From Breoghania sp963678585 (GTDB lineage Bacteria; Pseudomonadota; Alphaproteobacteria; Rhizobiales; Stappiaceae), in contig CAXXGA010000002.1 in NCBI GenBank assembly GCA_963678585.2, forward strand, positions 558,001-622,000: a stretch of DNA of 64,000 nucleotides. Direction: 5' to 3'. Both the position numbers and the translations under genes were made by a program. Each line of letters opens with the position of its first letter. The stretch's first letter is position 1. A model generated the notes under the pieces. It did not search any database, was not told where the DNA came from, and was given only the letters and a program-made list of their open reading frames with translations. Positions 25,660-34,672 of the stretch are shown here, one piece after another.

Positions 25660-27063
25660 ATGCATCTTGATCCCCTGACCGGCTCCGCCGCCGATATCAT
25701 CGAAGCCGTGCGCAAGCGCGAGGTCTCCGCGCAGGATATGGCCGAGCTTGCCATAGAGGCCGCCGAGGCCGTCAATCCGCGCATCAACGCCTTCACCTGC
25801 ATTACCGCCGAACGCGCCATGAAGGAGGCGGCTGCACTCGATGCAAGAAGCGCCGCGGGCGAGCCGATGCCATCGCTTGCCGGTCTGCCCTATGCGGCCA
25901 AGAACCTCTATGACGTGGAAGGCCTGACGACGCTGGCCGGGTCGCGGATCAACCGCGACAATCCCCCGGCCGAAGCCGATGGCGCGCTGATCGCGCGCAT
26001 GAAGACGGCGGGAGCGCTGCTTATCGGCACGCTCAACATGGACGAGTACGCCTACGGCTTTACCGGCACCAACGACCACGACGGCGATATCTGCAATCCG
26101 CACGACACGACGCGCATGGCCGGTGGGTCTTCCGCCGGTTCCGGCGCTGCGATTGCCGCCGGTGTCGTGCCGGTGGCGCTGGGGTCCGATACCAACGGCT
26201 CCATTCGCGTGCCCTCGTCCTTCTGCGGCACCTTCGGCCTGAAGGCGACCTATGGGCGCTTCTCGCGCGCGGGCGCGTTTCCCTTCGTCACCAGCTTCGA
26301 TCATGTCGGCCCGCTCGCCCGCTCCGCCCGTGATCTTGCCGCCATCCATGACGCGGTCGCCGGTCATGATCCGGCAGATCCTGTCTCTTCAACGCATCCG
26401 GTCATGTCCTGTCAGGCCGCCCTTCAGGAGGGGGCCGACGGCCTGCGCATTGCGGTTGCCGGGGGCTGGTTCCGCCAGAACGCCACGCGCGAGGCGCTTG
26501 AGGCCGTGGAACGTGCCGCGAAAGCGCTGGAGGTGGAGCGCGAGGTGGAACTTCCGCTGACCCGCGAGGCTCGCCTTGCGGCCTATGTGCTGACGGGGGC
26601 GGAAGGCGCGGCCATGCATCTGGACCGCCTGCGGACCCGCCCTAACGATTTCGAGGTGGAAACGCGCAACCGGCTGGTTGCGGGTGCGCTCATTCCCTCA
26701 GCCTGGGCCATGCGCGCCCAACGCGTGCGGCGGCTCTATCGCGAGCAGGTCCTGAAGGTGTTCGAGGGTGTCGATGCGATCCTGACGCCGACGACGCCGT
26801 TTCCCGCGCCGCCCTTTGGCACCACGACCATCGATATCGACGGCGAGACCCTGCCGCTGGAGCCGAATATCGGCATCTACACCCAGCCGTTTTCCTCCAT
26901 CGGCCTTCCGGCGGTTTCCGTACCCATCTGGCTGGAAGGCGCGAAGCTGCCGCTCGGCGTCCAGATCGTCGCCGCCCCCTGGCGCGAGGACATCGTGCTC
27001 AGGATCGCCGACACACTGGAACGTGAGGGCATAGCGGAAGCGCGCCCGGCACTTTTGGAATAG
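25660..27063 (+). CDS. AtzE-like amidase (1-carboxybiuret hydrolase family)
   Basis: The product is 467 aa, an amidase-signature enzyme. The catalytic Lys is in YAAKNLYDVEGL, and the Ser-cisSer region reads MAGGSSAGSGAAIAAG. With an AtzG-like partner immediately upstream it fits AtzE, which deaminates 1-carboxybiuret in the cyanuric acid pathway. No cyanuric acid hydrolase (AtzD), AtzH or allophanate hydrolase is encoded nearby, so the real substrate may be another amide. The gene is otherwise intact. Confidence 0.85.
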   Translation: MHLDPLTGSAADIIEAVRKREVSAQDMAELAIEAAEAVNPRINAFTCITAERAMKEAAALDARSAAGEPMPSLAGLPYAAKNLYDVEGLTTLAGSRINRDNPPAEADGALIARMKTAGALLIGTLNMDEYAYGFTGTNDHDGDICNPHDTTRMAGGSSAGSGAAIAAGVVPVALGSDTNGSIRVPSSFCGTFGLKATYGRFSRAGAFPFVTSFDHVGPLARSARDLAAIHDAVAGHDPADPVSSTHPVMSCQAALQEGADGLRIAVAGGWFRQNATREALEAVERAAKALEVEREVELPLTREARLAAYVLTGAEGAAMHLDRLRTRPNDFEVETRNRLVAGALIPSAWAMRAQRVRRLYREQVLKVFEGVDAILTPTTPFPAPPFGTTTIDIDGETLPLEPNIGIYTQPFSSIGLPAVSVPIWLEGAKLPLGVQIVAAPWREDIVLRIADTLEREGIAEARPALLE

Positions 27064-27104
27064 GGGCTCTCGATCACGACGAGCTGCTGGATCGTTCTGG
27101 CAGG

Positions 27105-27893
27105 CTAGGCAACCTTTTTGACGTAAAGCCCTGCCAAGTGATCCCAGTAGGTTTGTCCGCGCCAACGAATGAAAGAGCCGAACTGGAACCAGATGAACGC
27201 TATAAGAATCAACATGCCAGCGGCAAATTGAATGGAAAACAACGAAAGCATTCCATTCGTTTCTATTGTTTGGAAAAGTTCGCCTGCAGATACCGAAAGT
27301 TCGTCAGGTGTTGGATTCTCGAAGCCGACTGTCTCGTATGCTGCAAGAGCAATCAGCGGGAAAAACTTGACCATTTCTCTAATCAGGCACTGGCGAACGG
27401 ATGGCGAGCCCCCGGATTCGGTGGTGACCTGTAGCCCGAAAAGCTTTTTACCCGGGGTTGTGGCGAATTTTCCGGTCATAATGGCAATTGATAGTGTCAA
27501 AATTATATAAAACGGAAGCTGTATTGGATAGTAGGGGGTGTGGTTTCCGAGTTCATCGGAGTAATATACAATTGATCGTGAGTAAGTTTTGCTTCCGTCC
27601 TTTTTGAATGCAGTTACGTGGGTCGTGTTTGCCTTGAACAAGAAAAAGCTTCTAGTTTCGCAAATCGTCTGAATATGCTGTTCTCCGGATTTGAGCGGGA
27701 GAAGCTCTTCCATTCGTTCGTTCGAAAGAAAATTACTTTGTTCGCAGGAGTTGAACCCAATGATGCTGGGTACGATAAACCGTGCCGAGAATGGTGCGCT
27801 CAAGACGTAAAACACGACGGCGAGAGCGGCTGATACAACAACGAGATCTATCAGCAATGCCACGGCGCGGCGCCGGAACCAGCGATCTTGCAT
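27105..27893 (-). CDS. RDD-family membrane protein
   Basis: The product is 262 aa from ATG 27893 (MQDRWFRRRAVALLIDLVVV). The Arg-rich start followed by an Asp in the first helix is the RDD signature. Three further hydrophobic stretches lie near 130-150, 170-190 and 225-245, and the PGKKLFGLQV loop is typical of the family. A long soluble insert (about 45-115) with several Cys is unusual. The gene is visibly richer in A+T than its neighbours, which hints at transfer. RDD proteins are thought to act in ion or small-solute transport; the role here is unknown. Confidence 0.8.
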   Translation of the reverse strand: MQDRWFRRRAVALLIDLVVVSAALAVVFYVLSAPFSARFIVPSIIGFNSCEQSNFLSNERMEELLPLKSGEQHIQTICETRSFFLFKANTTHVTAFKKDGSKTYSRSIVYYSDELGNHTPYYPIQLPFYIILTLSIAIMTGKFATTPGKKLFGLQVTTESGGSPSVRQCLIREMVKFFPLIALAAYETVGFENPTPDELSVSAGELFQTIETNGMLSLFSIQFAAGMLILIAFIWFQFGSFIRWRGQTYWDHLAGLYVKKVA

Positions 27894-28060
27894 GCGGTAA
27901 GGTCCTAGTCTGCAACAAGAGATTGTCAGAATCAACAATGAAGCAGACCGAAGTTTTCATTGGGAAGCAAGCGTAATTATATGGCTGCTCTCCAACGAGG
28001 CCGTAAGCGCTCTTCTGGCGTCTACCGGGAAGGCTAGGCGGTCGCGCCCAGTTCCTTCAC

Positions 28061-28732
28061 CTAGCTTGCCGCCAGTTTCGTCACTTGCTTGCCATAGGTG
28101 CGGAACTTCTCCTGTATCCGCGCCATTTCCTCGTCGTCCAGAATGATCATCGGGCGGCCCGTGGCCACTGCCATCTGGGCAGCGATGAAATACTGGTGGC
28201 AAAGCTCTTCCACTTCGCCCGCAAGCCAGAGCGCCTTGGCAAGCGTCGGGCCGAAGGCGATCTGGCCGTGATTGGACAGAAGGCACGCCGAGCGATCCTC
28301 AAGCGCTGCGATCATGTTGGTGGAGAGCGCCTGCGTGCCGAAGGTCGCGTAATCCGCACAACGCAGCGTCTTTCCGCCCGCAACCGCGATCATGTAGTGA
28401 AACGGCGGGATTTCCAGCCGAAGGCAGGAAAGCGCCGCCGCATGGCTTGAATGAACATGAACGATCGCGCCCGCCTCGGGCTTTGAGCGATAGATATCCA
28501 TGTGCATGCGCCATTCGGAAGACGGCAGCCAATCGCCGTCAAAACCGCCGTCGAGATCCATCGCGACGATATGATCGGGCGTCAGGTCGTCATAGGGAAT
28601 GCCCGAGGGAGTGACGAGAAAGCCGTCCTCTGTGCGCGCGGAGACATTGCCCGAGGTGCCCGTGTTGAGCCCGGAGGCGTTCATGGCGCGACAGGTGGCG
28701 ATGATGCCTTCGCGCAAGCTCATGTCTGACAT
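28061..28732 (-). CDS. Class II aldolase/adducin-family protein
   Basis: The product is 223 aa from ATG 28732, which follows GGAGGTCATAGAA. Metal-binding histidines appear in IVHVHSSHAAAL and LLSNHGQIAFG, and the substrate-phosphate loop is NTGTSGNVSAR. The fold is that of fuculose-phosphate aldolases and related epimerases or dehydratases. An in-frame extension upstream overlaps the pirin gene and lacks family similarity. The substrate is not clear. The gene follows the pirin gene on the same strand, about 40 bases downstream. Confidence 0.85.
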   Translation of the reverse strand: MSDMSLREGIIATCRAMNASGLNTGTSGNVSARTEDGFLVTPSGIPYDDLTPDHIVAMDLDGGFDGDWLPSSEWRMHMDIYRSKPEAGAIVHVHSSHAAALSCLRLEIPPFHYMIAVAGGKTLRCADYATFGTQALSTNMIAALEDRSACLLSNHGQIAFGPTLAKALWLAGEVEELCHQYFIAAQMAVATGRPMIILDDEEMARIQEKFRTYGKQVTKLAAS

Positions 28733-28769
28733 TTCTATGACCTCCGGATCAGGCCCGGTGCAGGTTCGC

Positions 28770-29684
28770 TCAATCGGGCAGGGGAATGAAGTCTTCCGCG
28801 TCGCCCGGCACGATATCGAAGCGTCCGGCCTTCCATTCTGCCTTGGCCTGCTCGATGCGTTCCTTCGACGAGGAGACGAAATTCCACCATACATAACGCC
28901 GCCCGTCCATCGGTTCGCCGCCCAGAAGCTGGAAACGGGCATCGGAGACGGCGGTCACATGCAGGGCATCCGCCGGGCGCAGCACGAGAAGCTGGCCGGG
29001 GCCGAACCGGTCGCCGGAAATCTCGATCTCGCCGGAAAGCGTGTAGATGGCGCGTTCCTCATGGCCGATATCGACGGGCAGGCGCGCACCGGCCCCCAGC
29101 GCCACATCGGCATAGAAGGTCTGCGAATGGCTGGGCGTGGGAGACCGCTCCCCGTATAGCTCGCCGATTATGAGCCGCACCTGCGCGCCCTTGTCTGAAA
29201 TGACGGGCAGATCCGCCTTGCCGTGATGGGTGAAGGTCGGTGCGATCTCCTCCCTGTCTTCCGGTAAGGCAACCCATGTCTGGATGCCGAAGAGGTTGGA
29301 GGTGGCCTCACGCGCCTCCGGTGCGGTGCGTTCCGAATGCACGATCCCGCGCCCGGCCGTCATCCAGTTCACATCGCCGGGGCGGATGGCCTGCGCGGAG
29401 CCGAGGCTGTCGCGGTGGAAGATCTCGCCCTCATAGAGATAGGTGACGGTGGAAAGCCCGATATGGGGATGGGGGCGCACGTCGAGCCCCTTGCCGGTGA
29501 TGAACTCCGCCGGTCCCATCTGGTCGAAGAAGATGAAGGGCCCTACCATCCGTCGCTTGATGGAGGGCAGGGCGCGGCGAACTTCGAACCCGCCAATATC
29601 GCTGACCCTCGGCACGATGATGGTCTCGACCGCATCGCACGCAGCACTGTCGCCCGGAGCCGGATCCTCAGGTCGTCTGGACAT
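28770..29684 (-). CDS. Pirin-family protein
   Basis: The product is 304 aa with two cupin halves. Residues 20-130 hold the pirin N-terminal domain with metal ligands in RPHPHIGLSTVTYLYEG and IVHSER. The C-terminal cupin has PVDIGHEERAIYTLSGE and ends with VWWNFVSSSKERIEQAK, typical of pirins. The ATG at 29684 follows GGAGGAAGAG. Bacterial pirins bind iron, and some have quercetinase activity or bind enzymes. It probably forms a two-gene unit with the class II aldolase gene. Confidence 0.9.
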   Translation of the reverse strand: MSRRPEDPAPGDSAACDAVETIIVPRVSDIGGFEVRRALPSIKRRMVGPFIFFDQMGPAEFITGKGLDVRPHPHIGLSTVTYLYEGEIFHRDSLGSAQAIRPGDVNWMTAGRGIVHSERTAPEAREATSNLFGIQTWVALPEDREEIAPTFTHHGKADLPVISDKGAQVRLIIGELYGERSPTPSHSQTFYADVALGAGARLPVDIGHEERAIYTLSGEIEISGDRFGPGQLLVLRPADALHVTAVSDARFQLLGGEPMDGRRYVWWNFVSSSKERIEQAKAEWKAGRFDIVPGDAEDFIPLPD

Positions 29685-29842
29685 CTCTTCCTCCGCAGGT
29701 TTGCCGGACACATGGCGAAGGGGCAGGCAGCGGAGCGCGACGGCTTTCCGGCCTGACCCGATCTGACAAGCCTCAGGATCGGACGGCGGCAGCGGCTTGG
29801 GAAGCCACTATCGGGTGAACGCTCTGTTTGCGCTTCTGTCCG

Positions 29843-30817
29843 CTAGTCCTTCTTCGGCTTGAAACGCTCGCGCAACTCCGCGCATTTGTCCGCGCGCTTC
29901 GCCTTCGGCGTAAACCAGATGTAATCGTATAGGCCGGGGGCGGGCAGGTAGTCCGCGGGCTCGTTTTCCCCGGCTTCCGCTTCCATCATGGCCACGATGA
30001 GCATCGAGGCGTCCGGCGCACGTTCGCGCAGATACCACGGAGCGGCCATATCGGCGCGGACATGGCCGCGACCAGCGATGAGTACGGCCCCGCCTTCGGT
30101 GGCATACTCGATCATGCCGTCGGCGAGCGAGGCGTCGCGGGCGCGCTGGATCGGCACCATCGCATCGACTGCGGGTTCGGGCAGCAGGCCGCAATGGCCG
30201 TCGCGCAGGTCCTGCTTCAGCGTTTCAATCCCGGCCTCGTCAAGCGGGGTGGAAATCCGCCACTTCTGGGCGATGCCCTCGCCGAGCGCCGCCAGCCCGT
30301 CGGTGCGGAAATCCTTGAGAACCTTGCGTGACAGGTCGCCTGCCGCCATCGGCATGCGGGCGGCAAGAGCGGCATCCGCGATGGGTTGATACATCGACCA
30401 GTCGGGCCAGCCGGAGGCATCCCAGTCCAGAGCCTTTCCCATTCCGGAGCCGTCCTCAGGCGACGTCGCAAGGTAGTCCGCCAGCGCCGCAGCCTTGTTC
30501 GCCGGGATCATTTCATAGACCACGGCGGGCTTGCGCCCTGCGTCTGCCAGAACGGAAACGATCCATGCCTGTCTGAGGTGATGATCGGGATTGTCATGGG
30601 TCTCGCCTGCCAGCACGAAATGTGCGGAGGCGACGTCGTCGGCCAGTTCATCCGGCGAGACGAAGTCGCCCCCCTTCACCGACCAGATACGGCCAATCAG
30701 CGGATTGTCGCGATTGAGGGTCGCCTGCCAGCCGTCTGGAAGGGCCGGGGCAGCATGGGCAGAACCCGCAAGGACGACGCCGAGGGCGGCCGCGGCGGCA
30801 AAGTGGACTAGGGTCAT
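29843..30817 (-). CDS. ChaN-like (haem-binding uptake, Tiki superfamily) secreted protein
   Basis: The product is 324 aa from ATG 30817, which follows TTGGAGGAACCA; an open frame continues upstream but is not coding. The signal peptide ends near AHA/AP with no lipobox Cys, so it should be soluble in the periplasm. Family motifs are VLAGETHDNPDHHLRQA, YEMIPANKAAAL and VLIAGRGHVRADMAAPW. ChaN-like proteins bind haem or act in iron metabolism; some Tiki relatives are metalloproteases. No haem or TonB genes are near. Confidence 0.82.
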   Translation of the reverse strand: MTLVHFAAAAALGVVLAGSAHAAPALPDGWQATLNRDNPLIGRIWSVKGGDFVSPDELADDVASAHFVLAGETHDNPDHHLRQAWIVSVLADAGRKPAVVYEMIPANKAAALADYLATSPEDGSGMGKALDWDASGWPDWSMYQPIADAALAARMPMAAGDLSRKVLKDFRTDGLAALGEGIAQKWRISTPLDEAGIETLKQDLRDGHCGLLPEPAVDAMVPIQRARDASLADGMIEYATEGGAVLIAGRGHVRADMAAPWYLRERAPDASMLIVAMMEAEAGENEPADYLPAPGLYDYIWFTPKAKRADKCAELRERFKPKKD

Positions 30818-30899
30818 TTGGTTCCTCCAACAGCGAGAAGACATATAAGACAATCCGCCGGAGTGCCCATAGCCCGGTGACGTCCGCTGCATTGCGTTT

Positions 30900-31469
30900 T
30901 TATCCCTCGTGCGGGAGATCATCGAAAAGCTGTGTGACAGAACCGCGCCAACGGCTCTCTTCCAGAGGCTGATCGTAGAGGATGCGGTAGATAATCGGTG
31001 CGACCACTCGATCGAGAATGTCGTCCACATTGGGAAAAGCTTCGCCCCGCTCATGGGCGCGTCCGGCGATAAGGTCCAGTTGCGCGCGTGTGATGGTGCA
31101 GCATGCTGAAGCTTTGCCGTCCTCACCCTGGCTGACGAGTACGTCCTGAATCATCTTGCGACCGGGGGCTGATGCCATTTCCTCCGCGTATTGTTCCGTC
31201 CACACTTCAAGGTCGGTGCGTGCGCTGCCGCTATCCTTCGGCGGACTGTCAGGTCGCAGGCGCTGAAGCGCGACATCAGCGAACAGCTCCCTGAGATCGC
31301 CCCAACGGCGATAAATGGTGGAGGGGGTTACCCCCGCTTCTTCGGCAATTGCCGGAATTGTGAGTGCCTCGCGTGGCATCGTTTCCTGCAGCTTTTCCAC
31401 GGCCGCGTGAACGCTCGCCTGAACCCTGGCGCTGCGCCCGCCCGGGCGAGTCTGTGTCTTTGCCGTCAT
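30900..31469 (-). CDS. TetR-family transcriptional regulator
   Basis: The product is 189 aa. The N-terminal HTH is seen as LTIPAIAEEAGVTPSTIYRR followed by WGDLRELFADVA, and the C-terminal region matches the TetR ligand domain found near MFS pumps. It is divergent from the MFS gene, with a 151-base gap holding two direct repeats. It probably represses the pump and is released by the pump's substrate. GGCAAGGCTGAAAGATGAGAAG upstream on the minus strand offers a ribosome site. Confidence 0.88.
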   Translation of the reverse strand: MTAKTQTRPGGRSARVQASVHAAVEKLQETMPREALTIPAIAEEAGVTPSTIYRRWGDLRELFADVALQRLRPDSPPKDSGSARTDLEVWTEQYAEEMASAPGRKMIQDVLVSQGEDGKASACCTITRAQLDLIAGRAHERGEAFPNVDDILDRVVAPIIYRILYDQPLEESRWRGSVTQLFDDLPHEG

Positions 31470-31545
31470 GCGGTTCTTCTCATCTTTCAGCCTTGCCTGG
31501 GCTCCGGTTCCTGTGCGTTGGCATATGGAGATCTGTCACACAAAA

Positions 31546-31609
31546 GCAAATAATTTGCGTTAAGGCGATGGAGGTTGTATGCCTATCGCAATTAATTAGC
31601 TTTAAGCGA
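31546..31609. promoter_or_regulatory. Twin operator-like direct repeats between tetR-type and MFS genes
   Basis: Repeat 1 (31546-31568) and repeat 2 (31588-31609) share about 19 positions, pattern GCAAWTAATTWGCKTTAAGGCGA with one base missing in repeat 2. They start 42 bases apart, about four helical turns, and end 11 bases before the MFS ATG. They are likely TetR binding sites. Confidence 0.6.
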
Positions 31610-31620
31610 GACCAAGCATC

Positions 31621-32835
31621 ATGTCCAGTTCCTGCACGGATACAGTCGGCCGGGTCGCTAGCCCCGGTGCATTCCTCTTCTACTCAACGACTTTCGCCAC
31701 GTTCATGGCCGCCTCCGCAGCACCGACCCCGCTTTACAGTCTCTATCAGAAAATGTGGAGCATCTCCTCGGTGATGATCACGCTCGTTTTCGCCGTTTAT
31801 GCCTTTGCCTTGCTGGCGGCCTTGCTGGTTGGGGGCTCTCTCTCCGATCATGTCGGACGTAAGCCCGTCATTTTTACGGGTCTGGTGCTTCAGATCGTTG
31901 CCATGGGTCTGTTTCTGCTGGCCGGAAACGGGAACATGCTGCTCGCCGCAAGGCTGATGCAGGGTATCGCGACCGGCGTCTCCACCACCTCGCTCGGAGC
32001 AGCGGTGGTCGATTCCGATAGCAGGAGAGGGCCCATGGTCAACAGTCTTTCGCCGCTCGGCGGCATGGGTATGGGGGCGCTGATCTCCGGCGCGTTCGTG
32101 GCCTTCGCTCCGGCTCCTAGCCATCTGGTTTACGCTGTGATCCTTGTCGTGACCGTCCTCCAGGCCGCTTTGATCTGGCGCATGCCGGAAACCGTGCGCC
32201 GCAAACCGGGCGCGCTCGCCGCGCTCGATCCGCGCGTCACCATTCCCGACGCTGCGCGCCGCGCCTTTTTGCTCTTGTCTCCCACCAACCTGTCGATCTG
32301 GATGCTTGGCGGTTTTTTTCTCTCCCTCATCCCTTCTGTCGTCGCGCGCGCGACCGGGATCGCATCGCCATTTCTGGGCGGCGTCGTGGTGGCGTCACTC
32401 ATGTTTTCCGGGGCCGTTTCCGTCTTCACGTTGCGCGGACATCGCCCGTCGTCGGTCATGACCTTCGGCACGGCGGCCATCTTCGTCGGCATCGCGACCT
32501 TGGTCGCTGGCGTGTTTACGGGAGCGCTCGCGTCTCTGGCCATCGGATCGGTCGTGACGGGGCTCGGTTGGGGAGCATGCTTTTCCGGTTTGATGCGGTT
32601 GTTGTTGCCGCTGGCGGGACCGGGCGAACGGGCGGAACTGCTCGCGGTTTATTACATCGAATCCTATCTCGCGATGAGCGTGCCGGCGATCGGCGCCGGG
32701 TTTCTCGCCGCTTTGATCGGGCTTGTCCCGACTACCCTTGTCCTCGGTGCGCTCGTGTTGGGGATGAATATCGCAGGCTATGTTCTCCTGCGGGCGACTG
32801 GGCTTGCTGGCAAGCGCACGCTTGCTGCGGTCTGA
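31621..32835 (+). CDS. MFS transporter
   Basis: The product is 404 aa with about 12 membrane helices. The cytoplasmic loop between helices 2 and 3 reads GGSLSDHVGRKPVIFTG, close to the MFS signature GxxxDRxGRR. It is likely a proton-driven exporter of small molecules or drugs, given the divergent TetR gene. The substrate is not evident. The start chosen lies right after the operator-like repeats. Confidence 0.88.
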   Translation: MSSSCTDTVGRVASPGAFLFYSTTFATFMAASAAPTPLYSLYQKMWSISSVMITLVFAVYAFALLAALLVGGSLSDHVGRKPVIFTGLVLQIVAMGLFLLAGNGNMLLAARLMQGIATGVSTTSLGAAVVDSDSRRGPMVNSLSPLGGMGMGALISGAFVAFAPAPSHLVYAVILVVTVLQAALIWRMPETVRRKPGALAALDPRVTIPDAARRAFLLLSPTNLSIWMLGGFFLSLIPSVVARATGIASPFLGGVVVASLMFSGAVSVFTLRGHRPSSVMTFGTAAIFVGIATLVAGVFTGALASLAIGSVVTGLGWGACFSGLMRLLLPLAGPGERAELLAVYYIESYLAMSVPAIGAGFLAALIGLVPTTLVLGALVLGMNIAGYVLLRATGLAGKRTLAAV

Positions 32836-32867
32836 TCGGGGCAACCTGCGACGGCCAAGACAACAAA

Positions 32868-32889
32868 AAGGGGGCCTTTTGGCCCCCTT
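32868..32889. terminator. Bidirectional intrinsic terminator
   Basis: A 9-bp stem AAGGGGGCC (32868-32876) pairing with 32881-32889, TTTT loop. On the minus strand it is followed by TTTTTG, so it best serves mmsA; it may also stop the MFS transcript. Confidence 0.85.
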
Positions 32890-32949
32890 CGTCGTGTTTG
32901 AACCTGAGCGATCCCGAATGCCGTGCTCAGGCTGATCCCCCTGGCAGGG

Positions 32950-34452
32950 TCAGCCCATCGTCGGGATGGAGAACTCCGCGCCTTCCTTCGTGCCCGACGG
33001 CCAGCGCGAGGTGACCGTCTTGGTGCGGGTGTAGAACTTGAAGGCGTCGGGGCCGTGCTGGTTCAGGTCGCCGAAGCCGGAGCGCTTCCAGCCGCCGAAA
33101 GTGTGATAGGCCAGCGGCACCGGGATCGGCACGTTCACGCCTACCATGCCGATGTTGATGCGGGCGCAGAAGTCGCGGGCCGTATCGCCGTCACGGGTGA
33201 AGATCGCTACGCCGTTGCCGTATTCGTGGCTCATCGGCAGGTCGATGGCTTCCTCGTAGGTCTTGGCGCGCACCACGGAAAGGACCGGGCCGAAGATCTC
33301 GGTCTTGTAGATGTCCATGTCCTTGGTGACGTTGTCGAAGAGACAGCCGCCGATGAAGTTGCCGTTCTCGTAGCCCTGAAGCTTGAAGTCGCGGCCGTCG
33401 ACGGCGAGCGTCGCGCCTTCTTCCACGCCGCGATCCACCAGACCCTTCACGCGGGCATAGGCTTCCTTGGTCACCAGCGGGCCGAAGTCCACGTCGTTAC
33501 CCGCCGTGTAGGGACCGATCTTCAGGCTCTCCACGCGCGGGACGAGCTTTTCCATCAGCAGGTTCGCCGCAGCTTCTCCCACCGGCACGGCCACGGAGAC
33601 GGCCATGCAACGTTCGCCCGCTGCGCCATAGCCCGCACCGATCAGCGCATCGACCGCCTGATCCATGTCCGCATCCGGCATGATCAGCATGTGGTTCTTC
33701 GCGCCGCCGAAGCACTGCACGCGCTTGCCCGCAGCACAACCGCGCGAGTAGACATACTGCGCAATCGGCGTGGAGCCGACGAAGCCGACGGCCTGAATGA
33801 TGTCGTCGTCGAGAATGGTGTCCACGGCTTCCTTGTCGCCGTTGACGACGTTGAGGATGCCAGCCGGAAGACCCGCTTCCAGCATCAGCTCCGCCAGCAT
33901 GATCGGGACGGAGGGATCGCGCTCGGACGGCTTCAGGATGAACGCGTTACCGGCGGCAATCGCCGGGCAGAATTTCCACATCGGGATCATGGCGGGGAAG
34001 TTGAACGGCGTGATGCCTGCCGCAACGCCCACCGGCTGGCGCATGGAATACATGTCGATGCCCGGGCCTGCGCCCTCGGAGTACTCGCCCTTCATCATGT
34101 GCGGCGCGCCGATGCAGAACTCGGCCACTTCCAGACCGCGAATGACGTCGCCCTTGGCGTCCGGCAGGGTCTTGCCGTGCTCGCGTGAGAGCGCCTCGGC
34201 GAGCTTGTCCATGTCACGGTGCAGAAGATCGACAAACTTCATCATAACGCGCGCGCGGCGCTGCGGGTTGGTCGCGGCCCATGCGGGCTGCGCTGCGGCG
34301 GCGTTTTCGATGGCTGCGCGCATTTCTGCAGGCGAGGCGAGCGCTACCTTGGCCTGAACCTCGCCCGTGGCGGGGTTGAAGACATCGGCGGTGCGGCCCG
34401 ACGTACCGGCGACATGCTTGCCGCCGATGAAATGTCCGATTTCCTGCGTCAT
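32950..34452 (-). CDS. mmsA: Methylmalonate-semialdehyde dehydrogenase (CoA-acylating)
   Basis: The product is 500 aa, standard MmsA length. It oxidises methylmalonate or malonate semialdehyde to propionyl- or acetyl-CoA with NAD in valine and myo-inositol breakdown. Signatures include GVAAGITPFNFPAMIPMWKF, QAVGFVGSTPIAQYVYSRG, the catalytic Cys in AAGERCMAVSVAVPVG, and SGFGDLNQHGPDAFKFYTRT at the end. It is divergent from a LysR gene that probably controls it. No iol genes are near, so valine breakdown is the likelier role. Confidence 0.94.
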   Translation of the reverse strand: MTQEIGHFIGGKHVAGTSGRTADVFNPATGEVQAKVALASPAEMRAAIENAAAAQPAWAATNPQRRARVMMKFVDLLHRDMDKLAEALSREHGKTLPDAKGDVIRGLEVAEFCIGAPHMMKGEYSEGAGPGIDMYSMRQPVGVAAGITPFNFPAMIPMWKFCPAIAAGNAFILKPSERDPSVPIMLAELMLEAGLPAGILNVVNGDKEAVDTILDDDIIQAVGFVGSTPIAQYVYSRGCAAGKRVQCFGGAKNHMLIMPDADMDQAVDALIGAGYGAAGERCMAVSVAVPVGEAAANLLMEKLVPRVESLKIGPYTAGNDVDFGPLVTKEAYARVKGLVDRGVEEGATLAVDGRDFKLQGYENGNFIGGCLFDNVTKDMDIYKTEIFGPVLSVVRAKTYEEAIDLPMSHEYGNGVAIFTRDGDTARDFCARINIGMVGVNVPIPVPLAYHTFGGWKRSGFGDLNQHGPDAFKFYTRTKTVTSRWPSGTKEGAEFSIPTMG

Positions 34453-34576
34453 CGAAAAAACCTCCCGGATTGTTTGTGCGTCGTCGTCTGAAACCTTGGC
34501 GGAATTGTCCCCGCAAGCTTACGCATAGTCTGCATCTGGCGCACAGAAAGGCAACGCTCGACCGAGCGGAGCCGTT

Positions 34577-34626
34577 GTGCAAAAATTAAAGCGCAAATCA
34601 TCAATATCCCATACTGCAGTGCAAAA
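34577..34626. promoter_or_regulatory. Repeated GYGCAAA boxes in the mmsA-lysR gap
   Basis: Three boxes start at 34577, 34591 and 34619 (GTGCAAA, GCGCAAA, GTGCAAA), spaced 14 and 28 bases. They lie in the 220-base divergent promoter region, so they are candidate LysR contacts. The match is short and could be chance. Confidence 0.3.
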
Positions 34627-34672
34627 TGTTGTAGACCTCACATGAACGGCAACCGGTAACACAGGCCATGAC

